A DNA stretch of 64,000 bases from assembly GCF_028765165.1 (NCBI RefSeq), contig NZ_JARADB010000003.1, positions 1,188,042-1,252,041 on the forward strand, written 5' to 3'. Under the pieces are notes generated by a model. The model made no database searches, had not been told where the DNA came from, and saw only the letters and a program-made list of their open reading frames with translations. Below, one piece after another: positions 33,111-41,949 of this stretch (the first letter of the stretch is position 1; every line of letters starts with the position of its first letter). The translations under genes were made by a program, and so were the position numbers. Source of the stretch: Paenibacillus sp. MAHUQ-63. GTDB taxonomy: Bacteria > Bacillota > Bacilli > Paenibacillales > NBRC-103111.

Positions 33111-34124
33111 TTACTTCTTTAAATCACATACGGTTTCCCGTTCTACAATCCAATGTGCCATATAGGTTCTCAGCTCTTCCAAGGACTCTCCATTAATTAA
33201 ACGATCCAGCTTACGGATAACGAATTGTCCCATTTCATGCAGAGGCTGAGCAACAGCCGTCAATTTCGGAAAAGACATCCCGGCTATCCTGGTGTTATCA
33301 AACCCGATAACCGATATGTCGTCAGGCACTTTGATTTTGTTTTCATGCAGATAAGAGATACACCCGATAGCACGCTCATCACTAGTTGCGAATACAGCGG
33401 TCATTCCTGGAAATTTCTTATGTAATCTCTTCATAGCCTCGTACCCGTCATTAAAATGATAGTTTCCATGCTCAATACATTTCTCCGGATCAAGATCAAT
33501 GCCATGTGCCCGCAAGGCCCTGAGAAATCCTTGAATCCTTGGAAGTCCTGAGATTGGATCCAGCATTGAACCGCTGATCATGCCAATCTGACGGTGCCCT
33601 CTGCGGATCAGATATTCAGCTGCATCAAATGCCGCCAGCTCATCGTTGACCTTCACGGAAGGTATCTCATACTCCAAGCTATGGGTAGCCGCCAGAACAA
33701 TCGGTACACCTAGTTGCTTGAACATCTCATAGCTGTCTGGATAGACCGGCTCACTGGTTAAGACGATACCGTCGATCTGTTTCTCGCTTAATACCTTGAA
33801 GCTGGAGTTCTTCCGATCCTGATTATTATCGGTGTTGCAGATAATCAAATTATTGCCGCTCTGATGCGCGGCATCTTCCATCCCTTTGATTAGCTCAGCA
33901 TAAAACAAATTGGAGATATCAGGAATCAGGACACCTAAAGTCTGAGTACGCTTGTGAATTAATCCGCGAGCCAAGGCATTTGGTGTGTAATTCAATTGTT
34001 TGATCGCATCCAGAATGTTATCGCGCTTGTCTTTCGCCACAATATCAGGATTATTTAAAACTCTGGAAACAGTACTTATAGAGACGTTCGCCATTCTGGC
34101 TACATCTTTAATCGTTGATTTCAT
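33111..34124 (-). CDS. LacI family transcriptional repressor
   Basis: The 337-residue protein begins with the LacI helix-turn-helix and hinge (STIKDVARMANVSISTVSRV, then ALARGLIHKRTQTLGVL) and continues with a periplasmic-binding-protein-like effector domain (TAVFATSDERAIGCISYLHE near the end). The ATG at 34124 is chosen because AGGTGA sits 5 nt ahead; the frame also opens at a GTG three codons earlier. Matching palindromes occur before this gene and before the binding-protein gene, so it should repress itself and the importer-sulfatase genes until the sugar is present. Confidence 0.9.
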   Translation of the reverse strand: MKSTIKDVARMANVSISTVSRVLNNPDIVAKDKRDNILDAIKQLNYTPNALARGLIHKRTQTLGVLIPDISNLFYAELIKGMEDAAHQSGNNLIICNTDNNQDRKNSSFKVLSEKQIDGIVLTSEPVYPDSYEMFKQLGVPIVLAATHSLEYEIPSVKVNDELAAFDAAEYLIRRGHRQIGMISGSMLDPISGLPRIQGFLRALRAHGIDLDPEKCIEHGNYHFNDGYEAMKRLHKKFPGMTAVFATSDERAIGCISYLHENKIKVPDDISVIGFDNTRIAGMSFPKLTAVAQPLHEMGQFVIRKLDRLINGESLEELRTYMAHWIVERETVCDLKK

Positions 34125-34147
34125 CTCATTCACCTGTCAAATAAGTC

Positions 34148-34163
34148 ATGAAAAGCTTTTCAT
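34148..34163. promoter_or_regulatory. LacI-type operator before lacI
   Basis: ATGAAAAGCTTTTCAT, a perfect 16-bp palindrome sharing a 14-bp core with the operator at 33045. It lies 24 nt upstream of the lacI start, fitting autorepression. Confidence 0.75.
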
Positions 34164-34296
34164 TCATCATATCAAAGCTATCCGGATTGTTCCACAACTT
34201 ATTTCAAGCCAAAATACAAAATCAACTCTTATACCTAGTATTATACTTGGAATAATAAGATTTTCAATAGATTTATTATTAATCATCTTTTATGAG

Positions 34297-34327
34297 AAAA
34301 AAACTATCCTCTTGAGGATAGTTTTTC
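34297..34327. terminator. Bidirectional terminator
   Basis: AAAAACTATCCTC-TTG-AGGATAGTTTTT gives a 13-bp stem with T-runs on both strands. It lies downstream of the aldo/keto reductase gene on the minus strand and ends the organosulfur operon. Confidence 0.8.
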
Positions 34328-34445
34328 ACTGAATTCATGCAAAAGATGCGGGCAGCGCATCCAAATTCCTTTGAATCTGCTCAAATGTGTATTTGTTTGT
34401 TTCCATTTTCCTGCGTTAATCGTTCGTAGTAAAGCGCGCTGCGAT

Positions 34446-35426
34446 TTACCTGCCTCCTGATGCCTCTTCGCTTCGATCGGTTGCTAGTGGAGGATCGATC
34501 GATAACGCTGTAATTTCATTCCGCCATTCCTTCGTGAAGTCCAGATCCACCGCAGCCAGAGATGGCTCTAACTGTTCCACGCTGCGTGCACCTATAATCG
34601 GCGACGTAATCGCCGGGTTGCTAAGAACCCAAGCAACAGCCAATGTAGCAGGATGAACACCCTTCTCACGGGAATAGACTGCGAATCTATCAGCAATATC
34701 ATAATAAGTATCGTCACCGTAACGCTTCGTATAGTTGCTCTGTTCCACAAGCCTGCCGGAAGATGGCCTTTTGCCTATTCCGTACTTTCCTGTCAACAGT
34801 CCCCCGCCAAGCGGGCTGTAACTGATAACCCCAAGCTTCTCGGCTTCCGCCAACGGCAAAATCTCGACTTCGGCTTGCCGCTTGACGAGATTGTACATAG
34901 GCTGAATCAGTTCAAAGCCCGCCAACCCTTCTTTGGCTGAAATGCCGAGCGCCTTCGCAATCTGCCAAGCAGCCCAATTACTGACGGCGGGATACAAGAT
35001 TTTCCCTTGACGGCGCAAGTCGTCCAAAGCTCGCACAGTTTCCTCGATCGAGGTCAGCGAATCAAATCGGTGAATGAAATAAAATTCAATGCGGTCCGTA
35101 CGGAGCCGCTTCAAGCTTTGTTCTACCGATAGGAACAAATGTCTCCGCGAAGCTCCGCGTGCATTGGGGTCGGTGCCGAACGGGAAGCCCACCTTGGACG
35201 TAAGAACCAACTCGTCACGCTTACCTTCGATGAGCTCCCCCAAGATTTGCTCTGCCGCCCCGCCGCTGTAGACGTCGGCCGTATCGAAGAAGTTAATGCC
35301 TTTATCCAAACAGCGGTGGAACAATTGTTTGGAGGTTTCCCTGTCAGCGTTGCCGCCAAAGGACATCGTTCCGAAGCAAAGTTCCGAAACTTGTATACCC
35401 GTTTTTCCAACCGTTTTATACCTCAT
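34446..35426 (-). CDS. Aldo/keto reductase
   Basis: The 326-residue protein has the family tetrad: Asp in FFDTADVYSGG with its Tyr, Lys in LTSKVGFPFG, and His in YFIHRFDS. IIGARSVEQL near the end is the NADPH-binding segment. It reduces carbonyls with NADPH; the substrate is unknown. It is the last gene of the organosulfur operon, 23 nt after the monooxygenase at 35450, so it may process an aldehyde released by oxidative C-S cleavage. Confidence 0.88.
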   Translation of the reverse strand: MRYKTVGKTGIQVSELCFGTMSFGGNADRETSKQLFHRCLDKGINFFDTADVYSGGAAEQILGELIEGKRDELVLTSKVGFPFGTDPNARGASRRHLFLSVEQSLKRLRTDRIEFYFIHRFDSLTSIEETVRALDDLRRQGKILYPAVSNWAAWQIAKALGISAKEGLAGFELIQPMYNLVKRQAEVEILPLAEAEKLGVISYSPLGGGLLTGKYGIGKRPSSGRLVEQSNYTKRYGDDTYYDIADRFAVYSREKGVHPATLAVAWVLSNPAITSPIIGARSVEQLEPSLAAVDLDFTKEWRNEITALSIDPPLATDRSEEASGGR

Positions 35427-35449
35427 CTAATCCGCTTGCCTCCTTCGTG

Positions 35450-36835
35450 CTAATTCGTATGTTCAATGCTTTTCCTGTACTGCGCTGCAGGGTGATCAGC
35501 CGGGAGCGAGCGGTTTCCCGCTCCGAACAGCTTCTCCCTCAGTGTACCCTGTTCATACTCGGATTGGTAGACGCCCCGGCGCTGCAGCTCGGGTACGACT
35601 TGATCAACAAATTCTCGCAAGCTCCCTGGCGTAATCAGATGCGCGAGATTAAAACCGTCCAGTCCCGTCTCCTCGACCTGCTCTTGCATGTAATCGGCGA
35701 TTTGACCTGGCGTTCCCACGAGCAACCGCCCTTGCCGGTTATCCAACGTCCCGATACGTTCCATTACTTCCTTAACGGTAAGACGATTCTGGACATGCTT
35801 GGTAAATTGGGCAGCCCGACTCTGGCCATGGTCCGTCGCTCTGTATGCCAAATATGAATCAGGATCATAGGCGGATAAGTCATATCCGCTAGAACCGCCG
35901 AATTGTGCAAGAGCCGCTTCCGGGCTCCACAAGCCGGCGTATTCCTGCAGCTTCGCTTCGGCTTCCTCCTGTGTGTCTCCGACGATGACGTTCAAACCGG
36001 TAAACATTTTGATACGCTGCGGATCCCTGCCTAGTTGCTCTGCTTGGTTCCTTATGTCTTGAATGTTGGCTTTAAGCGATTCCTTTGAGTTGCCGCCTAC
36101 AAAAACGCATTCCGCATGCTTAGCTGCGAACGCCCGCCCTCTTTCTGAGCTTCCCGCTTGATAAAGCACAGGGGTACGCTGCAAGGAGGGCTCGCTTAGA
36201 TGAGGCCCCGGTACACGAAAGAACCGGCCTTCGTGATTAATAAGGTGTACCTTGCCAGGTTCCGAGTATACGCCCCGTTCCGTATCTCGCACCACTGCGT
36301 CATCTTCCCAGCTGCCTTCCCACAGCTTATAGGCGACTTCCAGAAATTCATCGGCCAACTCATACCGGTCGTCGTGCATAATCATTTTATCCAGACCGTG
36401 ATTCAAAGCTGCATTCGGCAGATAGGAAGTCACGATATTCCAAGCGATCCTGCCACGAGTCAGATGATCGAGTGTAGTGAATCGTCTGGCATGTGCATAT
36501 GGATGCTCATACGTTGTCGTCACCGTTACGGCAAAGCTCAGATTCTCCGTGACACTCGCCATCGCCGGAACAATGAGTGCCGGATCGTTTAACGGCACTT
36601 GAACGGCATCTCTGATCGCCGGATCGCGGCTCGTCTTATAAACATCATAGATGCCGACGACATCTGCAAGAAACAGCGCGTCAAACTTTCCGCGTTCAAG
36701 CAGACGGGCCATCTCCGCCCAGTATGCCAAGTCCGTATAGCGATGTCTTTCATTGTCCGGATGTTTCCATAACCCGTGTGAATTGTGCATCGCGCTGTTC
36801 ATATCGAATGCGTTCATAATGATTCGCTTTCCCAT
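35450..36835 (-). CDS. Flavin-dependent monooxygenase, NtaA/SnaA/DszA family
   Basis: The 461-residue protein has the luciferase-like barrel of class C flavin monooxygenases. Motifs shared with the gene at 39107 include HGLWKHPDNERHRYTD, GKFDALFLADVVGIYD, DHLTRGRIAWNIVTSYLPNA and LYQAGSSERGRAFAAKHAE. Members take reduced FMN from a separate reductase and oxidise sulfones, nitrilotriacetate or related compounds. The frame begins at an ATG overlapping the previous stop (36868), but the later ATG at 36835 lies behind AAGGAGGG, so the start is uncertain. No flavin reductase gene is in the window. Confidence 0.85.
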   Translation of the reverse strand: MGKRIIMNAFDMNSAMHNSHGLWKHPDNERHRYTDLAYWAEMARLLERGKFDALFLADVVGIYDVYKTSRDPAIRDAVQVPLNDPALIVPAMASVTENLSFAVTVTTTYEHPYAHARRFTTLDHLTRGRIAWNIVTSYLPNAALNHGLDKMIMHDDRYELADEFLEVAYKLWEGSWEDDAVVRDTERGVYSEPGKVHLINHEGRFFRVPGPHLSEPSLQRTPVLYQAGSSERGRAFAAKHAECVFVGGNSKESLKANIQDIRNQAEQLGRDPQRIKMFTGLNVIVGDTQEEAEAKLQEYAGLWSPEAALAQFGGSSGYDLSAYDPDSYLAYRATDHGQSRAAQFTKHVQNRLTVKEVMERIGTLDNRQGRLLVGTPGQIADYMQEQVEETGLDGFNLAHLITPGSLREFVDQVVPELQRRGVYQSEYEQGTLREKLFGAGNRSLPADHPAAQYRKSIEHTN

Positions 36836-36867
36836 AGCCCGCGGTTTCCCTCCTTGCTCCGTCACCA

Positions 36868-39093
36868 TTATATTTTGTATTCATGGTAAACCCCATGAAG
36901 AAACCACTTTCCGACGTGATGCAGTTTTAGTCGAGCCGGATCGTGCAGCGTATGAATGCGAATGTTGCGCCAATGGCGGTCGTAATTATATTTGCGATCC
37001 ATGGAAGAAGTACCCGCAACTTCGAAAAGTGCGTTGGTGATCTCGATCGCGGTTTCCGTTATGAGCCATTTGGCTGAATCAACCGTCAATGCAGCCCGGC
37101 CGGCGGTTTCCGTATTCAACACCTCGCGCGCATGATCGATTGCATCCGCGGCCCGGTCCAGCAAGGCTTCCGCCGCTTGAAGGCGAATGCCGAGCTCGCC
37201 AAACCGGCGGATGAGGTCAGGTTCCTCGCTTGCGCGCGCCAAGCCGCTCCCGTAAGTCGGACGCGTATGATCGCGAACGAAAGAGGCTGCGTCCTCCAAA
37301 GCTGCCTGCGCAATCCCGATGTCAATCGCGGCATGCATGATCTGCCCGAATGGAGAGAAATATTGGGGACCCTCGAATATTTGGTAGTGGGGCAGCAAAT
37401 AGTTGTCCGGCACTCTCACATTGCGAAGCACAACACTGCCGCTCGCCGTCGTCCGCTGGCCGATCCCGGACCAATCGTCAAGCACAGTAACTCCTGGCGC
37501 ATGTCTCGGGACGAAAGCGGTCATCCTTTGTTCGTCCTCATTTAGTGCAGTAACAGGAATCCAGTGCGAATAGAGCGCCCCCGTCGAATAATACTTATTG
37601 CCGTTTAATTCGAAGCCATCCTCTCCTTCCCGTTTGCGAATGGTTGTCGCAATCTTTCTGGCCCCCTTGCTGCTGCGTTCCGCTAAACCGTTCCCAAACT
37701 GGGCGCCATTCAAAACCTCTCGAAAGAAAAAGTTTTTCTGCTCCTCACTTCCAATCAACTCTATCGTTTTCACAAAAAAGTGGTGGTTTTGCGGAATTTG
37801 ACCAATGGAGCCGTCTGCGTGTGAAATGATTTTAAAGATATCCACGAGCGTTCGGGTGGATACACCCGGTCCGCCATACGCCTTCGGCACGACGAGTCCA
37901 AGCAAGCCAAGCTCCGCCAAACGCTGCACCTCTTGCAGAGGCAGCTTGCGTCCGCGGTCCCGAGCTGAGGCTCCGGGCCGGATTTCCTCCGCGAACAAGC
38001 GTGCCGCAGCCAATGCATCCTCGTCGCCTTGAAGCAAGTGAGCCGGGCGTCTCTCATCGAAAAAGGAGCGCGGCAGATCGCGCTCCGCAAATTGCGAAAG
38101 CGGCTCCCTCTGTGGAGGCTCCACTTCTCCGTTATCTGCTAGTAATTGCGCGTTATGTATGGTTGTCAAAGCCAGCGTTTCATCCAGAGAGAACTCGCCT
38201 TTCAGACTTCCATTCTCTTGCATCTCCTTCTTGAGATTAACGAGCCTGCTCCACTTATCGTCCGTAACGCTTATTCCGAACTGCAGATGCAGCCGCTCGG
38301 AGAAAATAAAAGGGATCGCATTCTCGGACACGCCAAGCTGCCTAGCTGCGAAACGATGCGCTTCGGTGCGATTCTCGACTGCCCAGACAGAGGCCAAGGA
38401 TAAATGGGCGAGCAAGCGCTCGACCTCCTGAGGACGCTCTCGAATCCATCCTGCTGAGACAGTCAGAACGGACAGTTCAGCAGAATGGGAGAAGAAGCCT
38501 TCCAGCTCACGAATCCCCAGCAATTGTCGAGACTCTGCGGATAGGATCTCATCGGTATATACGGCAGCCACTTCTTTGTTCAGCAGAGCAGTGAGATCTC
38601 TCCTCCCGGCGGGGGGTCCGTCCGATGCACGGTCGTGATGAATTTCCACCCACTTCGGACCTCCTGTCGGGATTCCCGCCTTATGCAGCGCAACGTTTAC
38701 AGTCTTTGCCGCATCGAGTGTCCGAATGCTGTTATCTGGGTTATGGTTCACAGCTATCCCTAGTTTGACCCCCTTTAAATCGGCTATTGTTCGCAGCGGC
38801 GATGCCGAAGGCACGAGAATGACATGGCGCCGTTCCTGAAGCTGAAGTCCGATCATGCGGATGTCATCGCCTAAGGCGAACCTCTGAAGCACAACCGCCG
38901 CTTGCTCCATTCGGAGATCATATGCGTTCTCTGCCTCCAACTTTAGGCGAAGACTGCCGGATCCAGAGTCCCGCAGGACCGGGATGCCTCTTCGCCGCAA
39001 ATCGAATGGCAGCTCTCCTAGCGCATAGGCAAGCTCAATGGCACTCGGAACGGCAGGCGCCGCCTGGCGTATAGCATCTATATTTATTGACAT
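36868..39093 (-). CDS. Fusion: DszB/SsuA-like binding domain plus DszC/SfnB-like acyl-CoA-dehydrogenase-fold monooxygenase
   Basis: The 741-residue protein joins two units. Residues 1 to about 330 read like the NMT1/SsuA/DszB fold, with LRTIADLKGVKLGIAVNHN, LTVSAGWIRERPQEVERLL and an EAHRFAARQLGVSENAI helix. Residues of about 345-741 have the acyl-CoA dehydrogenase fold of DszC/SfnB (AELGLLGLVVPKAYGGPG, GNGLAERSSKG, NGNKYYSTGALYSHWI). In DszB the desulfinase nucleophile Cys27 lies in NCPVPNA; the matching text here is AAPAVPSA, so that chemistry looks lost. The fused domain may bind substrate, or descend from an importer's binding protein. It sits between two DszA-like genes. Confidence 0.75.
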   Translation of the reverse strand: MSINIDAIRQAAPAVPSAIELAYALGELPFDLRRRGIPVLRDSGSGSLRLKLEAENAYDLRMEQAAVVLQRFALGDDIRMIGLQLQERRHVILVPSASPLRTIADLKGVKLGIAVNHNPDNSIRTLDAAKTVNVALHKAGIPTGGPKWVEIHHDRASDGPPAGRRDLTALLNKEVAAVYTDEILSAESRQLLGIRELEGFFSHSAELSVLTVSAGWIRERPQEVERLLAHLSLASVWAVENRTEAHRFAARQLGVSENAIPFIFSERLHLQFGISVTDDKWSRLVNLKKEMQENGSLKGEFSLDETLALTTIHNAQLLADNGEVEPPQREPLSQFAERDLPRSFFDERRPAHLLQGDEDALAAARLFAEEIRPGASARDRGRKLPLQEVQRLAELGLLGLVVPKAYGGPGVSTRTLVDIFKIISHADGSIGQIPQNHHFFVKTIELIGSEEQKNFFFREVLNGAQFGNGLAERSSKGARKIATTIRKREGEDGFELNGNKYYSTGALYSHWIPVTALNEDEQRMTAFVPRHAPGVTVLDDWSGIGQRTTASGSVVLRNVRVPDNYLLPHYQIFEGPQYFSPFGQIMHAAIDIGIAQAALEDAASFVRDHTRPTYGSGLARASEEPDLIRRFGELGIRLQAAEALLDRAADAIDHAREVLNTETAGRAALTVDSAKWLITETAIEITNALFEVAGTSSMDRKYNYDRHWRNIRIHTLHDPARLKLHHVGKWFLHGVYHEYKI

Positions 39094-39106
39094 ACTTATC
39101 CTCCTA

Positions 39107-40486
39107 TTAGGTCAAAGTAGGCTGTTTACGGTAGACGGCGCCCGGATGATCTTCAGGCAATCTCTGAACGCCGGACCCAAACAAACGTTCACGAAGCGTC
39201 GATTCCTCATATTCTTCCCGAAACAATCTTCTGCGCTGCAGTTCAGGAATGACAAGCTCCACAAAATCCCGCAGTGTGTCCGGCGAGACGATCTGCGTGA
39301 CGTTAAACCCGTCGATCCCCGTCTCTTCTATCCAGAATTGCATCTTATCGGCTACCTCTTCCGGCGTCCCGACGACGAACAGTCCCCGTCCGCCAAACGT
39401 CCCTAACGTTTCCATGACTTCACGGACTTTCTTCGGACGCGGGCTATCCTTCGTGAATTGTGCGGCAGCCGTCTGCCCATGATCCGTTTCTGTGTAAGCC
39501 AGTACGTCTTCCGGGTCGTACGCAGATAAATCGAAACCGCTTCCCCCGCCGTAATGAGCCAGCACGCCTTCCAAACTATACAGCTTTTGAAAGCTTTCGA
39601 ACTTCGTCCACGCTTCCTCTTGTGTACGTCCTACAATAGCCAGTAAACCGGTCATCAGTTTAATATGTTCCGGGTTACGGCCAAAGGCCGCTGCTTGTGC
39701 ACGAATATCCTGGGCATACCGTTTCAGCGCCTGAATGTTCCCCCCGCCAAGAAAGACGGCTTCCGCATGCTTCGCTGCAAACGTGCGACCGCGAGATGAG
39801 CTGCCCGCCTGATAAATAACGGGCGTCCGCTGGATGGAAGGTTCGCTTAAGTGCGGTCCGGGAACTTTAAAAAATTTGCCTTCATGATTAATGAGATGCA
39901 CTTTGTCCGGGTCCGTGTAGACGCCGTTTTCGACATCACGAATGACCGCATCATCTTCCCAGCTGCCTTCCCAAAGCTTATAGGAAACATCCAAATACTC
40001 CTCCGCAATCTCGTAACGGTCATCATGTTTGATCATCTGATCCAAACCGAAATTACGTGCAGCGCTAGGCAAGTAAGAAGTCACGACGTTCCAAGCGATT
40101 CTGCCCTTCGTTAAGTGATCTAGCGTCGACATCCGTCTCGCATGACCGAATGGCTTCTCGTAGGTTGTAGAAAAGGTGACAGCGAAGGCCAGATGCTTGG
40201 TGGCAAGCGCCATTGGCGGGATGACGAGGAACGGGTCGTTGCAAGGAATTTGCACGGCCTCACGAATCGCCGTCTCCGGTCCTTGTTTATAGACATCGTA
40301 TACCCCGACGACATCAGCCAAAAATAAGGCGTCAAACTTCCCTCGTTCCAGCAATTCCGCCAGCTCCGTCCAATAACGGATATCTGTGTAGCGATGCCGG
40401 TTGCTATCGGGATGCCGCCATAAGCCGTGCGCAATATGCCCGACGCAGTTCATTTCGAAGGCATTCAGGTGGATTTTCTTAGGCAT
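39107..40486 (-). CDS. Flavin-dependent monooxygenase, NtaA/SnaA/DszA family
   Basis: The 459-residue protein is a close paralogue of the gene at 35450 and shares HGLWRHPDSNRHRYTD, GKFDALFLADVVGVYD and YQAGSSSRGRTFAAKHAE. The frame opens upstream, but AAGGGGGAATCAGC points to the ATG at 40486, which gives MPKKIHLNAFEMNC. It would oxidise an organosulfur or related compound with FMNH2 and oxygen. It follows the importer permease after 16 nt, so import and oxidation are made together. Confidence 0.88.
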   Translation of the reverse strand: MPKKIHLNAFEMNCVGHIAHGLWRHPDSNRHRYTDIRYWTELAELLERGKFDALFLADVVGVYDVYKQGPETAIREAVQIPCNDPFLVIPPMALATKHLAFAVTFSTTYEKPFGHARRMSTLDHLTKGRIAWNVVTSYLPSAARNFGLDQMIKHDDRYEIAEEYLDVSYKLWEGSWEDDAVIRDVENGVYTDPDKVHLINHEGKFFKVPGPHLSEPSIQRTPVIYQAGSSSRGRTFAAKHAEAVFLGGGNIQALKRYAQDIRAQAAAFGRNPEHIKLMTGLLAIVGRTQEEAWTKFESFQKLYSLEGVLAHYGGGSGFDLSAYDPEDVLAYTETDHGQTAAAQFTKDSPRPKKVREVMETLGTFGGRGLFVVGTPEEVADKMQFWIEETGIDGFNVTQIVSPDTLRDFVELVIPELQRRRLFREEYEESTLRERLFGSGVQRLPEDHPGAVYRKQPTLT

Positions 40487-40502
40487 GCTGATTCCCCCTT
40501 GC

Positions 40503-41168
40503 TTACAATCGTTTATCCAATTTGCGTACAATATAATTTCCTGTGAATTGAAAAACCTGTACAAACAACACCATAATGACGATCGTAACGAACATCACAT
40601 CGGTTTGATACCGGTAATATCCGTAGCGGATGGCGAAGTCACCGATCCCCCCGCCACCGACAAGTCCTGCAACCGTTGAATAGGAAAGGAAGCTCACGGT
40701 GACAATCGTAACGGCGTTCGCAATACCGGAACGGGCTTCCGTGTATAAAACCTTCCAAACGATCTGGAATTTGTTTGCCCCCATCGACTCAGCTGCTTCA
40801 ACCACACCTCGATTGACATCGAGCAAAATTTGCTCAATAAATCTGGCAAAATAGGGTACAGCATTAATAATCATTGGCACGGTGGCTGCTGTGGTGCCAA
40901 GCGCCGTACCGACGACAAGCCGAGTAAACGGAATGATGGCGATCATTAGAATAAGAAAAGGAAACGAACGTATCAGGTTAACGAATCCGTTAAGAATGAG
41001 GTAGAATTTCGGCCATTTCAGGAAGGAATCCGGCCGAGTCAGGAACAAAATCGTCCCAAGCGGCGTGCCGATGGCGACGGCAATTGGAATGGTCAAAATC
41101 AGCATGTAAAGCGTCTCAAGCAACGCTTGAATAAGCTCAGGCCAAGCAGTCGCGATGTTATCAAACAT
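40503..41168 (-). CDS. metI: ABC transporter permease, MetI type
   Basis: The 221-residue protein has five to six membrane segments and the MetI loop GVVEAAESMGANKFQIVWKVL. The end FTGNYIVRKLDKRL is typical. MetI forms the channel of D/L-methionine importers, and relatives import other organosulfur or amino compounds. Its start overlaps the end of the ATPase gene by 8 nt. In this sulfur-oxidising locus the cargo may be a methionine derivative or another organosulfur compound rather than methionine itself. Confidence 0.88.
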   Translation of the reverse strand: MFDNIATAWPELIQALLETLYMLILTIPIAVAIGTPLGTILFLTRPDSFLKWPKFYLILNGFVNLIRSFPFLILMIAIIPFTRLVVGTALGTTAATVPMIINAVPYFARFIEQILLDVNRGVVEAAESMGANKFQIVWKVLYTEARSGIANAVTIVTVSFLSYSTVAGLVGGGGIGDFAIRYGYYRYQTDVMFVTIVIMVLFVQVFQFTGNYIVRKLDKRL

Positions 41169-41931
41169 AGTGGGCCTCCAGTTCCCTTTCCAACGAAATC
41201 TCGTTGTTGAACAAATACTGTGCGATGTTGGATTGCGGCACGATATTTTTCTCGCTCAAATCAAATTTCTCCACAATTTTCCCATGCTCCATGACCGCCA
41301 CTTTACTGCAAATTGCTTTCACAACGTTCATCTCATGCGTGACGATGACGATAGTAATGCCGAGCTTGCGGTTAATTTCCTTCAGCGCTGCCAAAATGCT
41401 GCCTGTCGTCTGCGGATCGACGGAAGAAGTCGGCTCGTCGCACAACAAAATCTTCGGATTGTTAGCCAGCGCTCTCGCGATCGCGACCCGTTGCTTCTGC
41501 CCTCCGCTCAGCTTGGCCGGGTACGCCTTGGCCTTGTCGGATAAGCCGACGGTTTCGAGGCAGCTCTCGATGCGTTTCTGCCGTTCGGCCTTTGGCACCT
41601 TGGCAATTTCAAGCGGGAAGCTCACATTGTCATACACAGTCAGATTGTTAAGCAAATTGAAATGCTGAAAGATCATGCCGATCGAAAGCCTTTTCTTTCG
41701 CAGCTCCCGCAGCGTCAGCTTCGTCAATTCCTCGCCGTCGACAAGGACACTGCCTTCGTCCGGCCGCTCCAGCAGGTTAATCGTTCGCAGCAGCGTCGAT
41801 TTGCCCGCTCCGCTGAACCCGATCAATCCATAAATATCGCCTTGCTCAATTTGGAGTGAAGCGGAGGATACCGCATGTAGCGGTCCTCCGGCCGTTGTGA
41901 ACGTTTTGCTTATATTTTGCAGGGTGATCAT
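41161..41931 (-). CDS. metN: ABC transporter ATPase, MetN type, without the C-terminal regulatory domain
   Basis: The 256-residue protein has Walker A GFSGAGKST, signature LSGGQKQR and Walker B ILLCDEPTS, with FDLSEKNIVPQ at its end. Classical MetN is about 340 residues with a C-terminal ACT/NIL domain that binds methionine and inhibits transport; that domain is missing here, so transport should not be feedback-inhibited by methionine. GGGGAG lies 10 nt before the ATG at 41931; a GTG three codons upstream is unlikely. The gene lies between metQ and metI. Confidence 0.88.
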   Translation of the reverse strand: MITLQNISKTFTTAGGPLHAVSSASLQIEQGDIYGLIGFSGAGKSTLLRTINLLERPDEGSVLVDGEELTKLTLRELRKKRLSIGMIFQHFNLLNNLTVYDNVSFPLEIAKVPKAERQKRIESCLETVGLSDKAKAYPAKLSGGQKQRVAIARALANNPKILLCDEPTSSVDPQTTGSILAALKEINRKLGITIVIVTHEMNVVKAICSKVAVMEHGKIVEKFDLSEKNIVPQSNIAQYLFNNEISLERELEAHYV

Positions 41932-41949
41932 GACACGCACTCCCCTTCG

